A DNA stretch of 64,000 nucleotides from Anaeramoeba flamelloides (GCA_027625915.1 JANTQA010000047.1:17484001-17548000); one strand, 5' to 3'; shown: positions 40,095 through 51,172, counted from the stretch's first letter. Notes: generated from the sequence alone by a model not told the origin. Made by a program: numbers and translations.

Positions 40095-40388
40095 CTATAT
40101 TCCATTTCACTCAAAGGATTCACGCCAAAAATGAAAAATTAACTTTATTACTAAAAATCAACCAAACTTTGATTGTTTAGAATACGGCAATTAAAAACTT
40201 CGTATTAGAGACTATAATCATAAAAGAAAAGATGAACAAATCATAAATATCAAAAAAAAAAAAAAAAATGTGTTGTAAAATTTTTGGGCTACTTTCATTC
40301 AAACGTCTCTTGCATAATTCTCAATTTCTTTGGACTTTAAAATTGTTGACAATAAGATTTTTTACTGGTAAATTCATATATTTTAAAA

Positions 40389-40424
<36 letters not shown>

Positions 40425-40664
40425 ATATTCACTTTTCTTAATGTCAATTTGGAGTTTCAAACATATTTTTTTTCAAATTCCATTTTTTCTAAACAATAAA
40501 GATAAAAAAAATCAAAAAATGAAAACAAAAAATATTTAAAATGAGAAAAAATAATTTTGATCTAAAAATTTAAATTTTAGTTTGTGAAGAATAATAAATT
40601 AAAATCATAGATTATGCTCTATTGATTCAATAAAACTCGACCACTTTGACTGAAAAAGAGTTTA
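40090..40664 (+). mobile_element. Tc1/mariner-like MITE, family B copy 2
   Basis: The right terminus is CTTTGACTGAAAAAGAGTTTA, the same terminal repeat as family A. The left terminus (TAAATC..TTTCACTCAAAGG) is a degraded inverse of it. The body is collinear with 9802-10368 and unlike family A. It sits between two TA tracts, so the target site is embedded in TA. Confidence 0.78.
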
Positions 40665-40678
40665 TATATATATATATA

Positions 40679-41375
40679 TAAACTCTGTTTCAGTCAAAGT
40701 GGCCCATGTTTTTTTTCAAATATCAATTATTTTATATTATTGACCTTTGAAGAACAAAGAAGAAATAAGCAAAACAATATACATCAAAGAATTGTTGATA
40801 TATGTCTGAAAGAAAACTAATTAATCAATAAATTTTCTTAAAAATTGAAAAACTCAAATTCTTAGTTCATTATTGAGAAAAACAACAATGTTCGTTTTGA
40901 ACTTCTACTGGTCTTTAAATAATAAATATGAAACATTTTTCACTTCATTTTCCATAATTTTCTTTTACAAATCAAGTCCCCAAACGGATTTTGTTGGTAT
41001 TTGTGGTCTCTATTTGAAAAAGGAAATGAAAATTAAGGAAAAATTTTTACATTTATTAAACAAATATCAGGATCAAAGATCAAATTGAATTGAAATAGAA
41101 ATCAATATGATTTCTCAACAATCTTTACCTGGTTTCAATAATCTTAGAATAACACATTATTACCAAGTGACTATTGATCTTGTAATAAAAAAAAATTTTG
41201 CAACTGAATGAGGTTTTAAGAAAAAATCAAAAAAAAAAAAATCGAAAATGTGCTAAAAAGTGAAAAAATGATTTCAATTTTGAAAATTTCCAAAATAAAA
41301 ATTTTCATCTAATATCTATGCAAACCCTTTAAACAGATGAATTATACCGATTAAAAACAGGCTCCTTTGACTGAA

Positions 41376-41386
<11 letters not shown>
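40679..41386 (-). mobile_element. Tc1/mariner-like MITE, family A copy 2
   Basis: Termini are TAAACTCTGTTTCAGTCAAA at the left and, on the opposite strand, TAAACTATTTTTTCAGTCAA at the right. The body is the reverse complement of 5206-5901. A TA run lies on both sides, consistent with insertion at TA. A frame at 40873-41088 is not shared in register with copy 1 and is not taken as a gene. Confidence 0.85.
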
Positions 41387-41427
<41 letters not shown>

Positions 41428-41974
41428 TATATTTCCTATTAGATTGTTTTTTTTTTTTGACTAAAAAAAAACATAACTGTGTTTATTGTTTTGATTTGGA
41501 AACAATCTCTTTGTTATAATCTAAATTTGCCTGGAGAAACGAAAAAAATGAGTATTTTAAGAAGTGATATAAGATGATATTGAGGAGTTCTAACAAACGA
41601 CAATTATAATAATCTTAGTACCAGAACAATTCCATTATTTTGAGTCTGGAAGGGAATCCAAAACAAGGAATTCTAAAAAGTGATTGTTGAACAAATAAAA
41701 CAATATGAGATGCTATTTATTTTTTCAACTTGGGACCTAAAACAATAACTAATCAAAACAAAAAACAAAACAAACACATTTGAACCAAAAAAACCAAGTA
41801 ATTTGTTATTTTTAATGGTACTTTAAAGAACTTATTCTTCAAAGGATCTTCTTCTCCCAATGTGGTTAGTGAAAACAATTGAAGTTAAATTTTACATATT
41901 CATCATTTGAGACAAAATTTGGTTTAAATTATCAAGAGATAAACTAGATCGTTCATCCTTTTAATGAGATCTAT

Positions 41975-42199
41975 TTACTCTTTTATTTTCTGTTTGTCAA
42001 TCAATTCTCGAAAACCATCAAACTTAAAATTCTGCATGCACCTGATGTTATTAACAATTAATGGTTTCGAGCCCAACTCTAAAATTTCTTGACTTGGTGT
42101 AGTATAAAAATAATTTTTTTTTTCTTTTTTTTTTCTTAAATGATCATAAATATTTTTTTCCCATCTATGACTTCTTTTATTAATGGTCTTTTCTCTCAT
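41975..42199 (-). CDS. Possible small hypothetical protein (74 aa)
   Basis: The frame has a true ATG at 42199 and a TAA stop, and its composition is less low-complexity than neighbouring frames. The N-terminal third is basic (RSHRWEKN.., then a Lys/Glu run), followed by YTTPSQEILELGSKPLIVNN and a short tail. I do not recognise a family. It could also be the last exon of a larger gene, or a chance frame. Confidence 0.3.
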   Translation of the reverse strand: MREKTINKRSHRWEKNIYDHLRKKKEKKNYFYTTPSQEILELGSKPLIVNNIRCMQNFKFDGFRELIDKQKIKE

Positions 42200-43059
42200 T
42201 TTTCTTCCAAAAAAGAGAACAAATTAAATTTTTTTATGTAAATGATATTGCTTTTTTTTTTTTGAAAGGAGAACTAAATAATGTTTGTAAATAGACAACT
42301 TTTTCAATAAAGAAATTGACTTTATTCCTTTTCCAAAGTTTCGTAGTAAATTGACTGACTTTTTTTTAGTTTTTATGAACAAGTATTTTGGTTCCTCGGA
42401 CCAAAATATATATTCAATTGGTTTTAAATTGAGAAATTTACGAATCCCAGTGTTACCAACTCTACAACATCGTGTTTAAAAATATCAAAGTGCTATTAAA
42501 TAAATTTAAAAATCAGATTTAAATACAAATTTATTAGAAAAATATTTCTTCATTCACTTTGTTAGAATTGAAAATAAGAAGATCAGATAATTTCCAAACT
42601 TTGCCTAATAATACAAAGAATTCTCAAAATCTTTCCACTACAACTACAATGTTATTTTAAACTTTTAAAAGTTCTAATCTCTTCCTTATCTATATTTATC
42701 AAAAATTATATACTTAAATTTTCTCGAAGAAAAAGTTAGAGTTTAAAAAAAATAAATACCAAAATTATTTCTTTAAAACTCAAAAATATATAAGTTATCC
42801 CTCCAACTGAACATTTCTAAAATTCAGAAAATTTACAAACTGCTTAAATTGGTATTACTATATAATCAATAAAAACTCAAATAAATGTTGTTCTTTATGT
42901 TTAAAGTATAAACAGAAGGAAATTATAGAAAATATAGATCATTTTTTTTTGGTATGTCCTTTGTATACAAAACGTAGATTAATTTTTCAAAACAAAATTG
43001 AAACAAATAAATCTTAATGAATTGATTTTAAACTGTGATAGTCGAAATGATTTTCATTA

Positions 43060-43170
43060 AATAAATATCGTGAAATCTATGATTTCAAGCTTAAATTTCT
43101 GAAAGGGAATTACAGCTCAAGTACTACTAGAGTGTAATTTACACTTCGTCAATATTAAATGAAAAAAAAA
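43060..43170 (+). repeat. G repeat fragment
   Basis: This matches the 3' part of repeat G: ATCGTGAAAT..., CTTAAATT..CTGAAAGGGAATT and CTAGAGTGTAATTTACACTT. Confidence 0.55.
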
Positions 43171-43411
43171 AAGGTGAAGCTATGAGATTGAAAAAAATGA
43201 AAAATGAACTTTAAGTCTTTGTAAATTATTTTGAATTTGCCAGTTCTTAATTCTGAAAAACATTTTATTGAACAGAGAATAAAAAGATCAGTTTTTCATT
43301 GAAACAAAAAACAATTAATGACTAGAACTACACTTCCTTAAATTGATAAATTAGAGAAACTTTTATTTTTTTTTAACTTTTTAACAATCAAATTATTTAA
43401 ATAATTCTAAC

Positions 43412-44539
43412 ATGTCCGACACAAAATGGACTGCGAAATATGTGAGCTCACTTTTTAATGAAAGTTCATCACAAGGGTGGTCAACTGAGGAGACACAAGT
43501 TCTTCGGGAGTGTATTCGACGTTACGGGTATAGTTGTTGGGAAACGATCATGAAAAAGAATTTGATCCCAGGAAAAACACATTCCCAACTTTACCATCAT
43601 TCAATGAGGCTATGTGGGCAACAATCACTTTATTTATATAAAGGGATCCATTTCGACGTAAATCATTTGTATCTTGAGAACTTAAACAAAACTGGAAAAA
43701 ACATTAAAAGAAAAGCGGGTATGATTATTAAAGGTAACTATTTCGTTTGTTTTTTTTATGATTTATTTCATTCAAAAAATAAGATAATTAAATTTTTTTT
43801 TTCCAAAACAAATTCTTAACGAACACTTGATCAAAAAACAACAGAAAAAGAAATGATGACAAAAGAACAAAAAGGGGAAAAGATTACAGATCTTGTCAAA
43901 CAATATGAACTTTCAAGCAAAAGTATTAAAGATACAAAAATATTAAGGCTCAAAAATTCTGGGAATTATAAGCAGATTTTCAAGAGAAGGTTGATGCTCT
44001 TGAAAATGCTTCAAAAAGTTCAAAAATTACGAAAGCAAAAAGAAAAAGAACAAGGAATAGAAGAAGAAAAAGAAAGAGAGGAAGAAAAAAAACAAGAAAC
44101 TGAAACCACAAAAGAGGAAAGCACAGAAACTAAAAAACCAAAAATACCAGAGATCCAAGAAGAAGATAATAAAATGGATATCATTGAAAACAAACCAGAA
44201 GATAAAAAAGAGAGCAATAAAGAGATAACTAAGGTAAAAGAAATTAAATTTGAAAAAATCCAATTAAAGCAAGAAAAATCAGAAAAGGATCAAGTGGTAG
44301 AGCACGAAGTGAAAAAGCGAAGAATCAAAAAGGAAAAACAAAACAAAATTGGTCTAAAAGAAGAAACAAACCCCACAATTAAAAAAGAAGAAACAAACAC
44401 CACAATCAAAAAAGAAACAAAACCCACAATTAAAAAAGAAGAAAAACAAGTTCTTAAAAAAGAACAAAAGCAAGTTCTTAAAAAAGAAGAAACCGAAATG
44501 GATATTATCAAAAAAGAAGATAATTTACAGAAAAACTAA
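43412..44539 (+). CDS. SANT/Myb-domain protein with Lys/Glu-rich C-terminus, two exons
   Basis: Exon 1 is 43412-43733 and exon 2 is 43845-44539, with a 111-bp phase-1 intron (GTAACT..CAACAG), giving 338 aa. Residues 22-66 form a SANT/Myb-like helix bundle: GWSTEETQVLRECIRRYGYS, CWETI and a third helix ending HSQLYHHSMRL. The Trp spacing and the Glu-rich first helix fit this fold, which binds DNA or histone tails in chromatin proteins. A conserved-looking block follows, ending KTGKNIKRKAGMIIK, just before the intron. Exon 2 is a highly charged, probably disordered region with Lys/Glu runs and short tandem repeats (TNPTIKKEE, KQVLKKEQ near the end). The precise function is unknown. A nuclear role is likely from the domain. 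Confidence 0.65.
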
Positions 44540-45099
44540 AAACGATAAAAAAAAAAAAAAAATTAAATCAAGAATAATTCTTTTTGTAATTATTTTTTTT
44601 GGGTGAAATAAATAAATACAATTTACACTTTTTTTTTAAGACTTTGCTTCGATCATAGTAGCATTTTAAAACTTAACTTTTCAGTTTTTATTAAAAATGG
44701 AAATTTTTTTTTGAATTTTATTTCATTAAAGACAATTTTAAGGGAAAGAACTTTTCAAAAGAATTAAAAATTATATTTCCTTCCTTACCCTTATGAAACC
44801 ACTTTGGAAAGAATCCATTTTATTAAATTTTTTTTAATGTTTAAACAATATTTGTATTTTTTAAATTAATAATTATTAAAAGGTATATTATCTATAAAAT
44901 ATACTCTTAGATCTTGTAATCATTGACTATTTTTTGAATTTTAAAGTTTTTTTTGTTTTTTTTTTAAATTATTTTTGAAAAAATAAATATATTTCTATCA
45001 TTATATACACCTTTTTTTTTTTTTTATCATAATTACTTTGGAAAAAAAAAAAAAACAAAAAGTTTATTAAATTTCAGAACAATTCATCATCATAATTAT

Positions 45100-45545
45100 T
45101 ATTATTGAAGAAGTGTAAATCACGCTCTAAATTTCCTACCACTGTAATTATAAGAAAGATTATTTAAGAATAAACCATAGATTTCACAATTATTCAAGGA
45201 AAAGATATATACTAATTATCTTTATGGTGAAAAAGTAAAAGTCCAAATAATTTTTTTGTTTTGTTTAAAAAGCACAAATAAAAAAAAGAAAAATAAAAAA
45301 GAAATGCAAAAAAAAAAAAAAAAATTAAAATTAAAAACAGGTTTATAAGAAGTAATGTCTAAAAAAAAACATCACTATCTTTAATTCAAAATACTAAAGA
45401 TCACAGCTACAATACTTTTTGTTACTTTATTTTTTAATAATTAAAAAGAAAATCATCAATGTTAGAATAATTATTAATAATAATTATGAATTTTTTCCCC
45501 AAATTAACATTTGCAATCAATTATCAAATTAAATTAAAATAGCAA
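45100..45545 (-). repeat. G interspersed repeat, copy 3
   Basis: In reverse complement this matches repeat G at 34300-34845. It starts with AAGTGTAAATCACGCTCTAA, followed by a TTTCACAATTATTCAAGGAA block, and ends with ATCACAGCTACAATACTTTT and GCAATCAATTATCAAATTA. Confidence 0.6.
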
Positions 45546-46149
45546 TTATCTATTTTTTTATTGAAAATTGTTTGTATTTCTCTTTAATTACGAATTAACT
45601 TAAATTTTTTTTAAAAAAATAATACCATATATATGTTTAAACAATCTTTCTGACCTTTTTTCATAATTTAAAGTTCGAATTATATTGATAAAAATTTATA
45701 TTTAAATATTCTTGAAGTATCATTTTATATTTTTAAACATTTCTAAAAATTATTTTACATTGATATTTCAAAGTAATTTGAGGTGGAAGGTAATTTTAAA
45801 ATATCTATATTTTATTATTAAGAAATTAAAACTCAGTAAAAATTATCTATTCTTTCATTGTAACTTCTGAACAATTAGATATTTTTTTCCTATTTCAAAC
45901 ATTCTATATAAATGAATGTTAATTATTTCCCCCAAAAAGTTTATTAATCTTATCCAAAATAAAAATATTTTATTCATAAACATTTTATTCAAATTTGATT
46001 TTTTTCCTTGATATTTTTTTTTAGTATTATATAAGTAAGTATTGGTTAACCCCTTCTTTATTGTCATCTCCCCCAAAACACAAAAGAATAAAGAAAAAAA
46101 AGAAGATTTTACTCTATTTTCTTTTGAATTATGGTAAATCATTCTATGC

Positions 46150-46620
46150 TTTTTACATCATTTTCGAAATTAAAAAAAACCTAGGCATTTGATAACATTT
46201 CTGTTATGCTTTTTTTATTTTTTCAAATAAACCGAAAATTTATTTAATTTTCGCTTTATAAAATTAAAAAAATCACCCATAAGCTTTATAGAGTTTTAGG
46301 TTCATTTGGAAAATTTATAGAATTTACAGATAAAACAGAAAAAAGCAAGAAAATCTGTTTTAGGGTTTCCAAAATTAATAGGTATTGAGTTGAATCTAAG
46401 AGTTTCCTCAATTCTTTTGAATTCTCGAAAGATACCCTAGGATTTTCTTGAGTTTTCTGTTTTTTGTAAATTCAATAGAGTTTACAGATAAAACAGAAAA
46501 CCTCAAGAAAACCGAACGGCGATTTTTTTAAATTGATAAATAAAAAGAAAATTTAAAAATTTTTTTTTTCATTTCTAAAATTAAAAAAATCCTGGTTCTT
46601 GATGAAACTCTAAGGCATTC
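46150..46620 (+). repeat. C-family foldback element
   Basis: An array of short inverted segments ending in AAAAAACCTAGG or AAACCGAACGG. The clearest hairpin has arms 46443-46472 and 46478-46511, with TTTTCTTGAGTTTTCTG pairing to CAGAAAACCTCAAGAAAA around a loop of a few bases. Parts recur at 51590-51720 (ACCGTTCGGTTTTCTTGAG) and 37110-37200. Confidence 0.65.
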
Positions 46621-47374
46621 TACAGCAATTGGGAGTACTTCATAAATTTATTCAAATTTATTATTATTTTTTTTAAAGATTTCAGTATTTTTTTTTATTA
46701 TCCACAAGGCTTATAAATCTATTGGATCTTTTTTTGTAATATTATAAAACATATTATAATTGTTTTAAATATTAATATTGATTTTTTTTTTTTCATTCTG
46801 ATATCCTATTATGCCTTTATATTCACCAGCATGTTAATTCCAAAGTAAATGGTTGAATTTTTTAATAATTTAAAATTTTTTTTTTGTATAACACACAATT
46901 CATTCATAAACATTTACATTGTTAATTGATTTTTAATACCTAATAATTATATATTTTTCTCAAATTTCATAATATTTAGCAATTTTTTCAAAAATAAATT
47001 TTAAATAAATCAAAACAAAAGTTGGAAAATAGAATAATAAATATTAAAAGATAGAGTGATAACTGATCAGATTTTGTTGATAAATTATTTTCAAACGAAC
47101 AATGTAATTGATTTCTTTTTCATTCTGATAAATATAAATTTTATTTCCAAAAACATCGAAATAAAAATTCTTAAATTGAGAAAACAGTAACTTTTTGAGA
47201 TTAACCTAATTTAATTCAAATAATATCAAACCTACTCCAATAAAAAATTGATTTTGAATATCGATCTATGAAGGGTTTCAACAATATATAAAAGTCATTT
47301 GAAACTTGGTAGTTTTTCATTTTTTCTAACTCATTTTCAGTGAAAATTGTTTTGAATTTTTCGATCAAATTTTA

Positions 47375-50300
47375 ATGGAATCTAACATCCCAACCAAACG
47401 AATTCAAAGTTCAGAGGACTTAAAATTTTGGTTTCACTCTGATGCTTATTACTATTTAACACAGTGGATTCGACTTTTAAGCCTCAAAATAAAACAACTA
47501 AAAAATTCAGAAGAATGCAAAATTTCTGATACAGTGCAAAATATTCTCGATATCCTTGATCAACTCTCCAATTTGATCGATGAAACACCACCAGACAACC
47601 AGCCAACAAGATTTGGAAATAAAGCTTATCGTACTTGGACTAACAAACTTTTAAAGGTTTATTATTTTTTTCTTTTTGTTTTTGTGCTTTCTGACCACTT
47701 GTGTTTTTTCTGTTTCCCTCAAGTCAACTACCCTATAAAAAAAATAACAAGACCCAAAAACAAAAAAAAAATATGATCCTGTTGTCCAGCACTTTTAAAA
47801 AAGTGAGGAACAAAAGTTTTAAGAGGTATCGTTTAGGCTGTTTGGATTACTCTTTTCATTAATTTGATAGATACATTTTAAAAACTTTTGATACTCAATT
47901 TTTTAGAATGGATGTAATTTTCTCTAGAAAACCAAAGTATTATTCAATTGAAAATTGACATCACTATTCTCTTCTAAATTCAAGTTAAATCCAAAACGAA
48001 ATTGTAGAAGTGCAACATTAACACTTGATCAAATTCTGATTGAATAAGGAAAAAAAAAGATCTGGTTAAAAATTAGCTTTCTGTAAAAACAAAAATAAAA
48101 ACAAAAATAAAAACAAAAATACTTGTGAAAATAGATTGAGAATATTCATTAAGAGTCTTGTCACTTACTGTGTATTCTAATCATACCTAAGGAGCGACTC
48201 GGAACTAAAAAGAGTATTGAGAAATTGTACTTCTTTTGATTGACAAAGATCTCAAGAACAAAGACAAAATTCCTGAGTGTTATCTTGGGCAAAAATTCAA
48301 TTAAAAAACAAAGTTTTAACTAGATCAATTGACAAAAAAAAATCAATTAACAACAAAAATGTTTGAAAAGAATTCTCAATGATAAAAAAATACAATTGAC
48401 AAATAAAAAATCATAGGATCTTAATCACAAAAAACTAAAAAATAGGTTTTTCAACCTCAAAAATTATAAATTTTCAAAAAATCAAATCGCCATTGTGAAA
48501 AAAATTTGGTTCATTAAAAAAAATTGGTCAGTTCAAAAATTTGTTTTGGCTTTTTAAATAGTACATATTGACAAAATAATTTTTGATCAATGTATCATTT
48601 TATGAACAAATCTTACATTCAAGAAAAACCAAAGTAACCATTACCAATTAACAAATTTCAGAAACAATATTATTTTGTTGCATTTCGACCTTTTGGAATT
48701 GCTTTGGGGTGCTAAAAGAACAAATATTGACTTTTAATTGTAAACTTTACTAAAAATCTTTGTTTTTTTTTATTAGATTACATTCCAAGGTCAAGTTAGT
48801 GATTATTTGGGAAGACTAAAAATGAATAATTGTTTTAAATTAAAGTTTATTCTATTGGGATTTTTAGAATTTAAATGGTTTCTAAAATCTTAATATTTCG
48901 TTATTTTGAAGTTTTGATTTTAAAACATTCGTGAAAATCAATCTCTTTTGAAAAAATATCTTTATTAGGAAGATGATTTGATTCAATTTGGTTTACAAGG
49001 ATATTTAAGATTAACCTTGATAAATTCATGTTATCTAACTATGATAACTATCTTATTGAATTAATAGATTTGAATATTTCTCAATAAAGATTTATCTTAT
49101 TTTGTGTAAAGTTTACAATTAAAATTCAATTTTTGTTCTTTTAGCACCCCAAAGCAATTCCAAAAGGTCGAAATGCAACAAAATAATATTGTTTTTTAAA
49201 TTTATAATTTGCAATGACTATGGCTTTTCTTGAATGTAAGATTTGTTCATAAAATTTTACCTTGATCAAAAATTATTTTGCTAATATTTACTATTTAAAA
49301 AACTAAAACAAATTTTTGAATTAAACAATTTTTTTTATTTATGATTCTTTAACAAAATTTCTAAAAAAAAGTTTAGAAATTAGGGCACACAGGAGAAAAG
49401 CAATTTTCTCTCTTCAAAAATAAATAAAAAATAAAAAATTAAACAATTTTTTTTAATTACCCAAATTTTTGAGAGAACCGGTATGGGCAAGTGGAAACAC
49501 AACCCAGTGTACAATCTGAAGGCCGGGGTTCTAATCCCTTAACCATTATTTCTTATTGTTTACCATTTTCTCAAATAGCCACCACGGTGTAATTTTAATT
49601 AAAAATCGGGCTTATGCTTCTTAGAACCACTAATTCTTTGAGGAAATCGTTTGACCGAATTGAATCTTTTTGACTATTATAAAACTGAACGGAATTAGAA
49701 CAAAATCCCTCTCAATTTATGGAGCGGATCCGATTTTTGGGAGAAATGACCAGCTCTCACTTGGTTCAACAATATCTCTAATTCAAATTAGGGATTCGGG
49801 CAAACAGGTGGACTTTTAGTACCCACTCTTTAATGGAAAAAAAAAAAAAAAAAAAATGAACCAAATTTTTTTCACAATGGTCAAAAAAAAATTAACCTTT
49901 TCTCGTTTTTTATATTTTCAAATGCTCAAATTTTTACAATTTTGAACAAATTGTTTTCTACAAGTACAAAATCAATTTAATTTGATTTAATCTAATTTGT
50001 GGTTATTTTATAAACCTTTATATCTGACAGTAGTATTTGATTTTGTAACATTCTTGCAATAAAAAATAACTCATTTTGAAAATAGAAAAAAATGAAAAAA
50101 GAATCTTCAAGATCCCAAAAATTGCCAAAGTGAGACACTTCGAAACTGACATGTTTGAATTCAAAATTGTAATTCATAACCATTCTAATTGAAAATTGAG
50201 TGTCACTCTTTGGCACTATTTTCTTAAAATGCTACTCGTTTTTCATTATAGATTTTTGGAGATCGATTGTTCAATCATAGGTTGACTCCGTTTTTAATTC

Positions 50301-51172
50301 ATTATTAGGTTCTGATAAAAATTACAAATATTTTTTTTTCAATTCCAAAAAATTATTTTTCACCTGAATGACAGTGCCATTAAAAAACCAAAACCCAAAA
50401 AACATTCTCAGTATTAAATAAAAACTTTTATTATTTTTTTTTTCATTCACCATTTACTTTACGTAATTTCAAACCAAAGAAATCCGAACATATTATAACT
50501 TCTTTTTTACCGGAAAAACACTCAGAATATAACTCAGAATTGGGAGTATATTTTTTAGACTCCTTTGGTAACTCAAGAAGAATTGATTATGGATCTGGGC
50601 ATGAAATCAATTTTATCTGCTTTCTATTTTGCTTTTACAAATTAGGTGCTATCACAGATGAGGATCTTCCAGCAGTGATTCTTAAGGTGTTTGCAAAATA
50701 TTTGCAGGTAGCTAGAAAATTGCAGACAGTTTACAATTTGGAACCAGCAGGGTCACACGGTGTTTGGGGGTTGGATGATTTCCAATTTTAACCATATTAT
50801 TTTGGCGCCTCTCAATTGATTGATCACAAGACATTAACACCCTCATCTATCCACGACAAAACACTTCTCAAAGAGAACTCAGGCGAATATTTATATTTTA
50901 GAGCAATACAGTATATACACGAAATCAAAACAGGCCCATTTTTTGAACATAGCCCCATTTTAAACGAAATTAGCAATGTCGCTACCTGGAGCAAAGTAAA
51001 CAGCGGATTATATAAAATGTATCTTGATGAAGTTTTATCAAAATACCCAATCGTTCAGCATTGCTATTTTGGTAAATTATTGCCTTTTACTGATGAAATT
51101 CGTAAAAAAAGAGAAAAGGAATTCAAAGAATCACGAAAAAAGGAGGAAAAAATTGTTAAAAAGGAAAAATAA
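47375..51172 (+). CDS. PTPA: PP2A phosphatase activator (PTPA/Rrd family) with one in-frame TAA
   Basis: Exon 1 is 47375-47656 and exon 2 is 50480-51172, with a 2823-bp phase-0 intron (GTTTAT..CCAAAG). The joined frame is 323 residues plus one internal stop. PTPA binds the PP2A catalytic subunit and, with ATP, helps load active-site metals. Exon 1 has PPDNQPTRFGNKAYRTW. Exon 2 has SFGNSRRIDYGSGHE, QTVYNLEPAGSHGVWGLDDF, IKTGPFFEHSP and a C-terminal YGKLLPF-like stretch (CYFGKLLPF). Length and order match the family (about 320 aa). At 50789-50791 the frame reads TAA between QF and PYYFGASQLID, where the family has QFLP; TTA (Leu) to TAA would explain it. TAA is the terminator of other genes here, so code reassignment is unlikely. 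Either this copy is newly disabled or the base is a sequence error. The last 20 residues are Lys/Glu-rich. Confidence 0.9.
48515..49338. mobile_element. Long inverted-repeat element (arms about 235 bp)
   Basis: The left arm 48515-48750 and right arm 49105-49338 are inverted copies, for example GCACCCCAAAGCAATTCCAA in the right arm against its complement at 48703-48722. The 354-bp centre has no gene. Long arms and a short centre suggest a foldback-type DNA element. No target duplication could be fixed in the AT-rich flanks. Confidence 0.75.
49471..49860 (+). mobile_element. tRNA-derived SINE with poly(A) tail and 10-bp target duplication
   Basis: The head has an A-box-like TGGGCAAGTGG (49484-49494) and a perfect B-box GGTTCTAATCC (49527-49537) at tRNA spacing. 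The acceptor arms do not pair, so it is not a working tRNA. The body (49650-49795) is shared with 36885-37045. It ends in about 20 A (49837-49856) and a few bases. CCAAATTTTT flanks it exactly on both sides, at 49461-49470 and 49861-49870. A LINE must supply retroposition. Confidence 0.85.

Larger units (their letters stand above)
39256..43411. other. Intergenic region with paired MITEs and a possible small gene
   Basis: Upstream of both GcvPA (leftward) and the SANT gene (rightward). It contains MITE B copy 2, MITE A copy 2, four (TA)n tracts, a possible 74-codon gene at 42199-41975 and a repeat G fragment at 43060-43170. The rest is AT-rich sequence with nothing recognised. Confidence 0.5.
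44540..47374. other. Intergenic region with repeats G and C
   Basis: This contains a G repeat on the minus strand (45100-45545) and a C-family foldback (46150-46620). No gene was recognised in the remaining AT-rich sequence. Confidence 0.5.
48150..50380 (-). repeat. EF interspersed element, copy 3, split by two insertions
   Basis: In reverse complement, about 50380-49940 matches the first 400 bp of EF copies 1 and 2, and about 48520-48150 matches their right end, including CTTTTTAG..AGTC.CTCCTT and GTAAGTGACAAGA. Removing the SINE (about 400 bp) and the inverted-repeat element (about 825 bp) leaves roughly 1.0 kb, close to copy 2. Confidence 0.65.
47657..50479 (+). other. 2823-bp intron of PTPA with nested repeats
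   Basis: The intron runs from GTTTAT to CCAAAG. It is mostly repeats: EF copy 3 on the minus strand (about 48150-50380) holding a long inverted-repeat element (48515-49338) and a SINE (49471-49860). A short A/C minisatellite (AAAAACAAAAAT units) lies at 48087-48121. Confidence 0.75.

Noticed and set aside
40873-41088. 71-codon frame inside MITE A copy 2 as a transposase remnant
   Set aside because: The corresponding region of copy 1 does not keep the frame and no transposase motif (DDE/D) is visible.
43853-44539. Second, separate gene starting at the ATG 43853
   Set aside because: The frame joins the SANT exon through a 111-bp GT..AG intron in the correct phase, and on its own it is only low-complexity Lys/Glu sequence.
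49477-49545. A tRNA gene at the B-box GGTTCTAATCC
   Set aside because: The 5' and 3' acceptor segments do not pair and the T stem is imperfect. With the shared body, A tail and target duplication it is the head of a SINE.
50789-50791. TAA read as an amino acid (code reassignment)
   Set aside because: TAA terminates at least seven other gene models here at family-appropriate lengths, so general reassignment does not fit.
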